From the NCBI GenBank assembly GCA_002368155.1, contig AP018180.1:7868561-7932560 (forward strand): 64,000 nucleotides of DNA, written 5' to 3'. Positions 17,804 to 25,772 of this stretch are shown in pieces. The position numbers and the translations under genes were made by a program. This stretch comes from Nostoc carneum NIES-2107 (GTDB lineage Bacteria > Cyanobacteriota > Cyanobacteriia > Cyanobacteriales > Nostocaceae). Every line of letters starts with the position of its first letter. Position 1 is the first letter of the stretch. Below the pieces are notes generated by a model, which was given only the letters and a program-made list of their open reading frames with translations, did not search any database and was not told where the DNA came from.

Positions 17804-17828
17804 TACGTTTAATCGATAAAATTACAGT
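17804..17828 (+). promoter_or_regulatory. Putative operator, 25-bp inverted repeat, site 3 (rhodanese)
   Basis: AAATAC (17801-17806) and GTATTT (17827-17832) are separated by 20 bp, exactly as at 14815-14846, and the interior is similar (AATCGATAAAATTAC against AATTGATTGAATTAC). It lies about 118 bp before the rhodanese ATG. Confidence 0.45.
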
Positions 17829-17945
17829 ATTTTATTTGTGAAAGCAAATAAAATATAGATTTGGTGCAGCCTTTAATCAAGGATGTAGTAGGAATTTTTT
17901 TGCAGACTTACACAATATTCGTGCGAGATAGTAGGGAGTGGGAAC

Positions 17946-18914
17946 ATGAATGTAAAATATTTCTTGTCCAGGCTAAGAAAACCCAAGGTTAAGCCGAAAA
18001 TCTTTGCTGCGTTAGCAATGTTTTTTGCTGTATTATTGATTATTCCTTTATCACCACTTTCAGCATTTTCAGCTAACCCTAGCGCTAAAATTCAGTTTGT
18101 TTCCCCCAATTGGCTGGCAGAAAATTCTCAAGATAAAAATTTACGAATTTTAGATGTCAGGAATTTTCCTCTCGACTATATAGAGGGACATTTATCTGGT
18201 GCTGTAAATATTGCTGATACTGCTTTTCGCGGGCCAAGAGAAGGTTTACCCGTACAGTATTGGAATAACGAAAAGTTAGGACAAATCTTTGCCAATTCAG
18301 GATTAACAAATAATAGCCGCGTGCTTGTATATTCAGATGGTAGAGATGTTTTAGGGGCAACAATGGTTGCTTATTTACTAGAACGTTCTGGATTAAAAGA
18401 TATCGCTGTCTTAGACGGTGGCTACACAGGTTATAAAGCTGCAAAAGATGTCACCAAAGAATTTCCGCAATACAAAGTTGGTAAATTCCAAGTCAAAGAT
18501 AACCCTTCAGTTCGCGTCAGTTTAAATGATGTGAAAAAACTGATTGGTAAACCAGGAGTGACATTTATCGATCCTCGTCCTGAAAAGTTATTCCGAGGCG
18601 AAGAAAATATTTGGATACGCAATGGACATATTCCAGGGGCGCGAAATATTCCTTGGGTAACATTTATGGATGCCCAGAATCCTCACAAATTAAAGTCATT
18701 AGATGAGATTAAGAAGATTCTCGCTGATAAAAAGATTGACCCCAAAAATGATATTATTGTTTCTTGTAGCACCGGACGAGAAGCAACATTACAATATGTC
18801 GTCTTAAAGCATCTTCTGGGTTATCCCAAAGTCAGAATTTATGAAGGTTCTTGGACAGAATATAGCGCCCAAAAAGATTTACCAGTAGCTACTGGAGATG
18901 AGAAATTAACCTAA
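17946..18914 (+). CDS. Exported two-domain rhodanese-type sulfurtransferase
   Basis: A 322-residue protein with a basic N-terminus and a hydrophobic segment (about 20-42) that acts as a Sec signal or anchor, so the enzyme should work in the periplasm. It has tandem rhodanese domains (about 50-175 and 190-312). The second has the active-site loop SCSTGREAT with the persulfide cysteine at Cys274. The first has Asp131 at the equivalent place and is inactive, as usual in this family. It transfers sulfane sulfur from thiosulfate or a mercapto acid to an acceptor. A 53-residue secreted protein follows 20 bp downstream. Confidence 0.88.
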   Translation: MNVKYFLSRLRKPKVKPKIFAALAMFFAVLLIIPLSPLSAFSANPSAKIQFVSPNWLAENSQDKNLRILDVRNFPLDYIEGHLSGAVNIADTAFRGPREGLPVQYWNNEKLGQIFANSGLTNNSRVLVYSDGRDVLGATMVAYLLERSGLKDIAVLDGGYTGYKAAKDVTKEFPQYKVGKFQVKDNPSVRVSLNDVKKLIGKPGVTFIDPRPEKLFRGEENIWIRNGHIPGARNIPWVTFMDAQNPHKLKSLDEIKKILADKKIDPKNDIIVSCSTGREATLQYVVLKHLLGYPKVRIYEGSWTEYSAQKDLPVATGDEKLT

Positions 18915-18934
18915 TACCAAATCAAGAGAAATCC

Positions 18935-19096
18935 ATGAAATATGCAATTTTGTTAATTGCAGCATCTCTCGTAACATTCTGCCCCATAGCAGATGTATTT
19001 GCAGCTAACAATCCTACTCAAGATAACTTAGTTAGCTGTAGAAGAAGTAAAGACCAACCACCAGAAAGTTCTACAAGCGATCGCTCTGGCGCTTAG
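18935..19096 (+). CDS. Small secreted protein (53 residues), unknown function
   Basis: The ATG at 18935 is preceded by an AAGAGA ribosome-binding sequence and opens a 53-codon frame. It encodes a clear Sec signal peptide (KYAILLIAASLVTF, cleavage after DVFA, about residue 22), leaving about 31 polar residues with one cysteine (SCRRSKD). It starts 20 bp after the rhodanese and shares its terminator, so co-expression is likely. The mature cysteine might be a sulfur acceptor or lipid site; this is speculation. Confidence 0.5.
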   Translation: MKYAILLIAASLVTFCPIADVFAANNPTQDNLVSCRRSKDQPPESSTSDRSGA

Positions 19097-19152
19097 AATT
19101 TGATAAGTTTGTCTTTTGAGTAAAAAATCTAGTAACTGTTGAATACAAGAAA

Positions 19153-19190
19153 TTGTAGGTTCATCATCGATAGTGAACCTACAAATTTTT
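19153..19190 (+). terminator. Rho-independent terminator after the rhodanese pair
   Basis: TTGTAGGTTCA (19153-19163) and TGAACCTACAA (19174-19184) form a perfect 11-bp stem with a 10-nt loop, followed by TTTTT. It separates convergent genes and could serve both strands. Confidence 0.75.
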
Positions 19191-19207
19191 CATTCAGCAT
19201 TATTAAT

Positions 19208-20077
19208 CTATGCAGGGTAAAAAACGAAAGTCCGTAATTCTATACTTTCTCTTGGAGGTGCATTTGCTGGGCTAGTTGGATCTTCAAATGCGGTGTGACC
19301 AGCAAAACGTGCACCTCCATCTTCTGCGGAATCGAAACACTTGATAAATAGTGCTTCGGTTCTTTGCATTTGTGGAAAGTAATACCATTTATGTTGTGGA
19401 TTATGGGTAATGGCGTAAGTTTCACCCACGCGATCGCGATAAACTAAGTCACTAGCTACTAAGTCTGTGGGTGCAATACTTTGAGCATCACACACTGCTA
19501 ATGGCGATTCTTGAATTGTCTTGCCAATTCCTCGCCAAACATTGATGATGGCAAAGCGTTGTTGTAACAAACTATCAATATTATCTATACCCCGTGCTGC
19601 TAATTCTAGACGGGCGCGTGTATAGCCAGATTTCGCAGTAAAGTCGTTATGTACGCGCTTCACAGGTTCCTTAATGCCATTGTTGATTTCTTGCTTCATC
19701 AACTCAGCGTTACGCAAGGTGTGGTCAAATATTACTACCTGAGTTGCACCAGTCACCTCTTTTAATAACTGTTCTGCTTCTGGGTAATAAACCTGACGAA
19801 TTTCCTCTTCATCGTAAAAGTTGCGGACACTGGTATGATGCTCCGTAAAATCAAAACCTTCTCGATCTAGTGAAATATTATTGGCGATAGAACGAGCATT
19901 GTAAATGGGCAACTTATATGATTGATATGTGCCATTAGTGCGGGGAATACCTGATGGTGGTTCATAAGTATAGTTGACCAGTCTATCTGTCATCGGAATC
20001 AGGTATGTGAGGTTAGCCTCTACGTAGGGCAAATTCTCATAAGTCGGTTTATCTAGGACTTGGCTATTTAAGCTCAT
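19208..20077 (-). CDS. CmcJ/NvfI-like non-heme iron oxygenase, paralog 1
   Basis: A 289-residue protein resembling the CmcJ/NvfI family of iron, 2-oxoglutarate-type oxygenases. The candidate metal site is His143-x-Asp145 in RVHNDFT and His261 in FAGHTAF. Arg282 in ELRTFVF is a candidate 2-oxoglutarate anchor. Family landmarks include FDHTLRN, INVWRGI and HKWYYFP. The reaction is unknown; hydroxylation or rearrangement of a small organic compound is likely. A close paralog lies at 57211-58083, at the other end of the organosulfur region. It follows the flavoprotein gene at 136 bp. No signal peptide. Confidence 0.8.
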   Translation of the reverse strand: MSLNSQVLDKPTYENLPYVEANLTYLIPMTDRLVNYTYEPPSGIPRTNGTYQSYKLPIYNARSIANNISLDREGFDFTEHHTSVRNFYDEEEIRQVYYPEAEQLLKEVTGATQVVIFDHTLRNAELMKQEINNGIKEPVKRVHNDFTAKSGYTRARLELAARGIDNIDSLLQQRFAIINVWRGIGKTIQESPLAVCDAQSIAPTDLVASDLVYRDRVGETYAITHNPQHKWYYFPQMQRTEALFIKCFDSAEDGGARFAGHTAFEDPTSPANAPPRESIELRTFVFYPA

Positions 20078-20180
20078 AAGTCATAACTTGTGGGATGATA
20101 AATTGAAAAATTTGCGTGTTTGTCTAATCTGGTTCGGTTAAGGGGGAAAGGGAAAAGCATTGAATTTATATTTTTATACC

Positions 20181-20208
20181 AATGCCCAATGCCCCATCCC
20201 CCATGCCC
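20181..20208. repeat. Heptanucleotide tandem repeat (AATGCCC type)
   Basis: Four heptamers AATGCCC, AATGCCC, CATCCCC, CATGCCC lie in the spacer between the flavoprotein and CmcJ-like genes. Same family as 724-758. Confidence 0.75.
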
Positions 20209-20213
20209 AAACG

Positions 20214-21839
20214 TCACACTGTAACTAATTCCCGCCTAACAACAGCTGACTCAGGTTTGACCCAAATATTATCTAATCCACCACTGAGTATTCTGTATTG
20301 CTGATTGGGGTCTTGTTGGGGATAATCTTCTCGTTTATGCATTCCTCTGGTTTCTTGGCGTTGCAAACCACTGTTATACATCCAACGAGCGGTAGCAACC
20401 ATCGCTGCCGCTTCGCGCGATCGCACAATTTGGCTATCATCTGGAGTTTGACTGTTGCGAATCTCTTTCCACAGGTGATTGAGTCTGTCTAAGGATTCGC
20501 TTAAACCAGTTGCACTGCGGAAGAGGTTGCGATCGTAGGGGAAGACTTCTGCTTGAGTAGCTGCGATCGCATCTTCTGGCGATACATGATGATTCCCTGC
20601 ACCTTGCAATCCTGCTTCACCAACACTGCGAACACTCCGCAAGCTGGCTTTCTCTCCCAAATTCAAAGCATAGGTAGCCGCCGATTGTCCAGACCAGTAG
20701 CCTGAAGACATCGCCCAAGCTGCATTGTGACTACCTCCACCTGTGAAGCCACCACAAATTAACTCCCTAGTCGCCGCATCCCCCGCCGCGTAAAGTCCAC
20801 TCACTGAAGTCGCACAGGTATAATCTGCAATCCTAATCCCACCTGTACCGCGCACAGTTCCCTCTAAGCGTAGAGTTATCGGGAAACGTTGGGTAAAGGG
20901 GTCAATTCCAGCGCGATCGAAGACCACAAAGAAATTCGCCTGAGAAGACCGCATCCAAGCTTTAGTTTCCTCATCCATATTTTGGTCGAGGCGGGCATAA
21001 ACTGGCTGAGTCAGCAAAGTTTTGGCAATCACAGAACGACCGCGTTTAGAACCTGCGCCCTCAATTACCGTACCATCTTCATAGGTAAAAGATGCCCAGT
21101 CATAATAACGAGTCTTGGTAACTGAAGAAAACGCGGGAGAAATTGCATAAGCATTAGAAAATTCCATACCAGAGAAGTCTGCACCAGCTTCAGCCGCCAT
21201 TAACAAACCATCTCCAGTTAGCACATTACAACCCAGGGCTTTACTTAAGAAAGCACAACCACCAGTAGCAATTACAACTGCCCCAGCTTTGACTGTCCAG
21301 CGTTCCCCAGATTGGCGATTAATGCCTCTAGCCCCAGCCACAGCGCCTTCTGCATCCAGCAGCAAATCTAAAGCCGGACTATGATCTAAAATTTTGACAC
21401 CTGCTTGCTTAATCTTTTTCCGCATAAACCGCATATAATCCGGCCCCTGTAAAGAGCGACGGATTACTGTGCCATCGGCATCAACGCGGAAAGGATAACC
21501 CCAATCTGCAAGCGAATTAATATTGTCATAGGTGCGATCCAACACACGAGTCATCCAATTGCGATCGGCAAGAAATCCCCCCATCGCCTCCCGACTCGCC
21601 ATAGCTGCTTCTCGCTGTTCAGCATCTGGTGGTACATACCACACACCATTCCCCGATGCTGCGGCTGCGCCACTGGTACCGCAATAACCCTTATCAGCCA
21701 AAATCACACTTGCGCCACTACTAGCTGCACTCCAAGCAGCCCAAGTTCCAGATGGGCCGCCCCCAATTACCAATACATCTGCTATTAAATTGAGATGAGA
21801 ACTATTCTCTGAAAAATCTTGACGACTATAATTATTCAC
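20214..21839 (-). CDS. FAD-dependent oxidoreductase of the fumarate/succinate/APS reductase flavoprotein type
   Basis: A 541-residue flavoprotein. The N-terminal dinucleotide-binding motif is DVLVIGGGPSGTWAAWSAA (about 21-39), followed by ADKGYCGTSGAAAASGNG, which fits the FAD-contacting region of the FRD/SDH/aspartate oxidase family. VVIATGGCAFLS (about 188-199) and GLYAAGDAATRELICGGFTGGGSHNAAWAM (about 347-376) complete the FAD site. No iron-sulfur or membrane partner subunit is encoded nearby, so it is not a respiratory complex. A dehydrogenase acting on a sulfur compound or organic acid is possible from context. It is followed by the CmcJ-like gene. Confidence 0.8.
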   Translation of the reverse strand: MNNYSRQDFSENSSHLNLIADVLVIGGGPSGTWAAWSAASSGASVILADKGYCGTSGAAAASGNGVWYVPPDAEQREAAMASREAMGGFLADRNWMTRVLDRTYDNINSLADWGYPFRVDADGTVIRRSLQGPDYMRFMRKKIKQAGVKILDHSPALDLLLDAEGAVAGARGINRQSGERWTVKAGAVVIATGGCAFLSKALGCNVLTGDGLLMAAEAGADFSGMEFSNAYAISPAFSSVTKTRYYDWASFTYEDGTVIEGAGSKRGRSVIAKTLLTQPVYARLDQNMDEETKAWMRSSQANFFVVFDRAGIDPFTQRFPITLRLEGTVRGTGGIRIADYTCATSVSGLYAAGDAATRELICGGFTGGGSHNAAWAMSSGYWSGQSAATYALNLGEKASLRSVRSVGEAGLQGAGNHHVSPEDAIAATQAEVFPYDRNLFRSATGLSESLDRLNHLWKEIRNSQTPDDSQIVRSREAAAMVATARWMYNSGLQRQETRGMHKREDYPQQDPNQQYRILSGGLDNIWVKPESAVVRRELVTV

Positions 21840-22503
21840 TAACTTTACCCCTTATATATGTATTCTTGTATGCGTGAGACAAAACCAAAATTAGGAAAAT
21901 GGATAAAGAGGCAAGATAATAGCAATTCCTTAAAATTCAGTAATCGATTCAGTCCTCAAAACCTAGATGCTGCAGAACTTTATGAATTTTGAATTTTGAA
22001 TTGGTATTACCTTTTTCCCTTTATCCACATACAGCGAGAGTAGCTTTTAGCAGATATTTAAAGATTGGAAAGCTGCCAATCTTGAATACCAAAATCTGAC
22101 TTCAAGAATTTCTGATCGGCTAAAAACTGCTTTGTTGGATTCAAAAGTTTTAACCCTTCTTAGTGATATGTATTATCCTGACTCATTCAAAAATACTGTT
22201 TATTGACCAATTTTACGGTGTTTAATTTAGGAGTATTGCATGGCTATGTGTAAAATTCAAGCCTTTAGACAATAAAATATCAGATTGTGTAAATTTATGT
22301 AAAACTAATATTTAGCTTTGCTAAATAGATTGTTTGCTAGGACAGGTGCCGGATTTGACGTTATTGTCAACTTACTAGCAGTCTCTTTCCCGATTCGGAA
22401 CTCAGATTAAGTTAGATATCTTTAATCTTGACTAAATACATGGATTTACTGGAGAATAAGTCTCGCTTATGTCAGTCAAATCCTTTTAGTAAGGAGATAG
22501 ACC
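21840..22503. other. Long divergent intergenic region with a possible leader ORF
   Basis: About 660 bp between the flavoprotein gene (minus) and the leaderless binding-protein-like gene (plus). It holds a short AATTTTG heptad pair (about 21986-21999), an 11-codon ORF with a strong ribosome-binding site (22240-22275), and no larger gene. Confidence 0.5.
22240..22275 (+). CDS. Possible 11-residue leader peptide
   Basis: An AGGAG (22229-22233) lies 6 nt before this ATG. The frame encodes MAMCKIQAFRQ and stops, so three of eleven residues carry sulfur (two Met, one Cys). It lies about 230 bp before the next gene. A translated leader that senses Cys or Met supply is conceivable, but the ORF may be chance. 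Confidence 0.25.
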   Translation: MAMCKIQAFRQ

Positions 22504-23442
22504 TTGAGTAACGAAAATCTTACACTCAAGAAAATAAAGAACGAGATCAGTGGTACGGTGTTCTCTCTACCATACTACGTGGCTCGTGAGCAGGGCTATT
22601 TTGCCGATGAGGGGCTAGATCTCGAGTTCGTCCAACGAGGTTCAGGCGATCGCTCACCTGGTATCCAGCTGGTTGACGATCATCGGTTGGTGAGTTCTTT
22701 TGGTGGCCCGTCACTGTTCGAGCAAGGTGAAAGTAGCCTCTATCGTGCTTGTGAATGGGGACAAGTGCGTCGTACTTATGATAGTTCCCGTGGTGGACAA
22801 GTTGTGGCAAAACGTGCGGCGATCGCTAGCCAAGCAATTATCGTCCGGCCAGACTCCCCCTACAATATCCCACAGGATTTAGCTAACGTTCCTGTAGGCG
22901 TAAACTTTCACCACGGCTCCCACTATATCGCTATCCAAACCCTTGAAGGTTTCTTACCTAAAGAGGAAATCAAAGTAGTACATATAGATGGTGGTGGCGA
23001 TCGCAAACGCTTCAACCGATTTGTAGCTCTGCGTGATGGCTTGGTTGATGCAGTTGCAGTCATGGAACCTTGGATTACAGTAGCCGAAAAACTAGGCTAC
23101 AAAATCATTGCCGAGGCTCATTATGTAGGGTTGGAAATTGGTAGTCCAGACCTGGATCAAGAAACCTTCGAGGCGATCAACAAAGCAATCCGTCGAGCAG
23201 TGAAGGATTTACAAGCCGATCCCATCAGCTATGTGAAGTATCTCATTGATGACGTAGCCGAGGACATTGTAAGCCTTGAGCCTTCAGACTTCCGTCGTAA
23301 CCGACTGCGCTACGTAGATCCAGCACCATACCCAGAAGCCGACTTCCGTCGTACCTACAATTGGATGGTAGAGGGGGGACTCATCGAACCTGATGCCACC
23401 TTCAAACAGATTGTAGATAACCGAGTTGTCGCGCTGACATAG
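22504..23442 (+). CDS. Leaderless SsuA/NMT1-like binding-fold protein
   Basis: A 312-residue protein with the two-lobe fold of nitrate/sulfonate/taurine-binding proteins: LPYYVAREQGYFADEGLDLEF (about 22-42), VGVNFHHGSHYIAI (about 131-144), GLVDAVAVMEPW (about 174-185). It has no signal peptide or lipobox. The TTG start at 22504 is well supported by AAGGAG at a 7-nt spacing, so a missed N-terminus is unlikely and the protein should stay in the cytosol. It has a single cysteine (Cys83, in RACEWGQ). Cytosolic members of this fold include enzymes such as the DszB desulfinase and THI5. An enzymatic or sensing role is therefore possible; the function is unknown. Confidence 0.75.
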   Translation: MSNENLTLKKIKNEISGTVFSLPYYVAREQGYFADEGLDLEFVQRGSGDRSPGIQLVDDHRLVSSFGGPSLFEQGESSLYRACEWGQVRRTYDSSRGGQVVAKRAAIASQAIIVRPDSPYNIPQDLANVPVGVNFHHGSHYIAIQTLEGFLPKEEIKVVHIDGGGDRKRFNRFVALRDGLVDAVAVMEPWITVAEKLGYKIIAEAHYVGLEIGSPDLDQETFEAINKAIRRAVKDLQADPISYVKYLIDDVAEDIVSLEPSDFRRNRLRYVDPAPYPEADFRRTYNWMVEGGLIEPDATFKQIVDNRVVALT

Positions 23443-23883
23443 TACTGAAAAAGTTTCTAGAGACTAGTACCACCGTGAATTCAAAATTCAAAATTCAAAA
23501 TAAATATAGCGTCAGCGTTTCGTTTATTTGGAATAGAGAATTTATGCCAATTTAAAAAAGAATGCGACAGATTGTAGGGGCAAGGCATTGCCTTGCCCTC
23601 TAGAGCATATCAATGTGTCGTAAAAATTATTTGATTTGGTATTATTTACGCCGTGATGTACTAGTCCTATAACCAAACTCAATACACACATATAAAAATT
23701 GGGGCAAGGAGCATTTAAAAAGTCAGAATATCAGGTTCAGAATATCTATCTGATACTGATTAAAAAAAGAATGCAACAGATATATAGTCTCAGACTTTGC
23801 TGAAGATTTTTTGCTTTCTTAAGGTTGAATTTTGAATTATTTGCCTCAATCTTTTCTCATTGAAATCGCTCTTGACTCTCCAA
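23443..23883. other. Gene-free interval with dispersed repeat, upstream of sulfonate transporter genes
   Basis: It holds an AATTTTG-type heptad array (about 23480-23500) and a family B repeat. No gene is seen. The promoter of the binding protein/ATPase/permease operon should lie in the last 150 bp. Confidence 0.5.
23545..23645 (+). repeat. Dispersed repeat, family B, copy 2
   Basis: It reads AAAAAAGAATGCGACAG, ATTGTAGGGGCAAGGCATTG, CCTTGCCCTCTAGA, ATATCAATGTGTCG, then TTATTTGATTTGGTATTA. The same order of words occurs at 59525-59632 and, reversed, at 13712-13785. Confidence 0.7.
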
Positions 23884-24909
23884 ATGTATACACGTAGAAA
23901 CTTTTTAAAATATGCTTCCATAGGAGCAACCACCGCTCTAGCTACAATGGGTTGGGACAGCATAATTCAGCCCGCCGCCAGTCAGGGAACTATTAATGTC
24001 AAACTGGGAGCAGTAACTGGTATTAACTCCATTGATGTTTGGATTCCCGAAGATTTAGGTTTTTTCCAAGCTGCTGGTTTAAATGCAGAAGTAATTACAT
24101 TTCAAAGTAGTGCCAAAATGCGAGATGCTTTGATTGCAGGAGAAATTGATTTCTCAGCACAAGCACCTTTACATGTTTATCTATCTCGCCTGAGAGGTGT
24201 GCCTTTAAACGTTGTCGCTAATCGTCGCAATCTTGTTGATACTTCTTTAGTTGTACGTTCTGATTTACGCTCTCAAATTAAGTCAGTTGCTGATCTTAAA
24301 GGTAGAAGAATTTCGGCAGGTGAAATTGGTACTTGGAGTTGGGCAGTATTAGTCAAATATCTGCGTCAAAATGGTCTGAGCGATAAAGATGTTGAATATG
24401 TGCAAAGTACAACTGCATCTACCTATAGCCTGCTAAAAACTCGTCAGGCTGATGCAGCTATTGCCGGTGCGCCTGATTTGCACAGATTACTTAAAGAAGG
24501 AACAGTATTTCAACTACTAAATGCCCTCGATCCCAAGGTACATCAAAAATATTTTGGTGCTAGGGAAGCTATGACTCGTGCATGGCTCAGTCATCAGCGC
24601 GTCACTGAGCAAAAACCTGAAGCAGTTAAAAGGTTGATTGTTGCAGTCAATCGCACTTTCACATATATGCACCAAACTCAGCCAGAACAAATCCTCAAAG
24701 CAGTGGGTAAACGCTTTGATAGTGCAAATTTAGATGCAATTTTGACAGGTCTTCGTACTGAACTCAAGCGCTCAGTTCCTAAAAATGCCTCGATTAGTCA
24801 GTCTGCCTATCTTGCAGATCAAAAAGTATTTTACGACACGGGAATTATTAAGAAATTAGTTCCCTATTCTCAAGGCGTGTTCGATAAATTTGCTGGAAAT
24901 AGAGCATAG
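23884..24909 (+). CDS. Sulfonate/nitrate-type ABC transporter substrate-binding protein (Tat signal)
   Basis: About 341 residues. The ATG at 23884 begins MYTRRNFLKYASIG, a twin-arginine export motif, with cleavage near QPAASQ. The mature protein has the SsuA/TauA-type fold: SIDVWIPEDLGFFQAAGL, SAQAPLHVYLSRLRGVPLNVVANRR, SVADLKGRRISAGEIG, QADAAIAGAPDLHRLL. It should bind an alkanesulfonate or a similar anion in the periplasm. The longer frame from TTG at 23860 would bury the Tat motif. The ATPase and permease genes follow at 66 and 11 bp. Confidence 0.85.
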   Translation: MYTRRNFLKYASIGATTALATMGWDSIIQPAASQGTINVKLGAVTGINSIDVWIPEDLGFFQAAGLNAEVITFQSSAKMRDALIAGEIDFSAQAPLHVYLSRLRGVPLNVVANRRNLVDTSLVVRSDLRSQIKSVADLKGRRISAGEIGTWSWAVLVKYLRQNGLSDKDVEYVQSTTASTYSLLKTRQADAAIAGAPDLHRLLKEGTVFQLLNALDPKVHQKYFGAREAMTRAWLSHQRVTEQKPEAVKRLIVAVNRTFTYMHQTQPEQILKAVGKRFDSANLDAILTGLRTELKRSVPKNASISQSAYLADQKVFYDTGIIKKLVPYSQGVFDKFAGNRA

Positions 24910-24913
24910 TTAC

Positions 24914-24944
24914 TAATTCGTAATTCGTAATTCGTAATTTGTAA
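24914..24944. repeat. Heptanucleotide tandem repeat (TAATTCG)
   Basis: Three TAATTCG units and one TAATTTG are followed by an AATGCCC array (24949-24969). The TAATTCG heptad is the complement of AATTACG found at 33304 and 41548. Confidence 0.8.
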
Positions 24945-24975
24945 TCTTAATGCCCAATGCCCAATGCCCAATTCA

Positions 24976-25761
24976 ATGATTGAAACTCAAAATCTCTCCA
25001 TTTCTTATTGGAGTAAAAATAAGCGGATTGAAGCTTTACATGATGTTAGTTTGAGCATCAATGCTGGTGAATTTGTCACACTTATTGGCCCTAGTGGTTG
25101 CGGTAAAAGTACATTATTGAATGTGATTGCAGGGTTAATTAGTCCTGGTACAGAGGTACAAGGGACTTTTAATACTAGTGGTATTAAACAAATTGGCTAC
25201 TTGTTTCAAAAGCAAACTTTGCTACCCTGGCGCACAGTTTTAGATAATGTTACGGCTCCTTTAGAGATTCGTGGTGTATCGCGAACTGAAGGGAGAAGAA
25301 AAGCCTTAGCGCTACTGGAAAAATATGGTTTGTCTGGTTTTGAACATAGTTTTCCCAGAGAACTATCGGGAGGTATGCAGCAGCGTGTGTTGCTGATTCG
25401 GACGCTGATTTATGAACCCGATGTAGTTTTACTTGATGAACCTTTGAGTAGTCTAGATGCTCAAACACGCGCTTTGTTACAGGATGAATTCTTGCGATTA
25501 TGGCGTGATACGGGATGTACCTTTTTATTGGTAACTCATGACCTGGATGAAGCGATCGCACTTTCCCAGAGAGTATTTTTATTAAGTTCACGTCCTGGCA
25601 CAATTGTCAAGGAATTTGAGATTAATTTACCAAAAGATAGATCTGCGATCGCGATTCGCACTGATTCTCAATTTCAAACTATCCAGCGTGAGATGTGGTC
25701 AGATTTAACTAAACAGGTATTACAACAACCAGACCAAGGATTCGCACTCTTTCAACGCTAA
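24976..25761 (+). CDS. Sulfonate ABC transporter ATP-binding protein (SsuB/TauB-like)
   Basis: About 261 residues. Walker [10 protein letters not shown] (about 39-47), Q-loop YLFQKQTLLPWRTVLDN, signature LSGGMQQRV (about 136-144), Walker B VVLLDEPLSSLD (about 156-167) and switch THDLDEA are all intact. The LLPWRT and LDEAIALS segments are typical of the nitrate/sulfonate/taurine subfamily. I prefer the ATG at 24976 because the ATG at 24964 lies inside a heptanucleotide repeat array. It works with the permease gene 11 bp downstream. Confidence 0.9.
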   Translation: MIETQNLSISYWSKNKRIEALHDVSLSINAGEFVTLIGPSGCGKSTLLNVIAGLISPGTEVQGTFNTSGIKQIGYLFQKQTLLPWRTVLDNVTAPLEIRGVSRTEGRRKALALLEKYGLSGFEHSFPRELSGGMQQRVLLIRTLIYEPDVVLLDEPLSSLDAQTRALLQDEFLRLWRDTGCTFLLVTHDLDEAIALSQRVFLLSSRPGTIVKEFEINLPKDRSAIAIRTDSQFQTIQREMWSDLTKQVLQQPDQGFALFQR

Positions 25762-25772
25762 CAAAGAATAAC

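Noticed and set aside
19208-21839. Secondary-metabolite cluster built on the CmcJ-like gene
   Set aside because: No NRPS, PKS, RiPP or other biosynthetic core gene is present nearby.
22504-23442. Assignment as a THI5-type pyrimidine synthase
   Set aside because: The fold is similar, but the cysteine-rich CCCFC-type motif of THI5 is absent.
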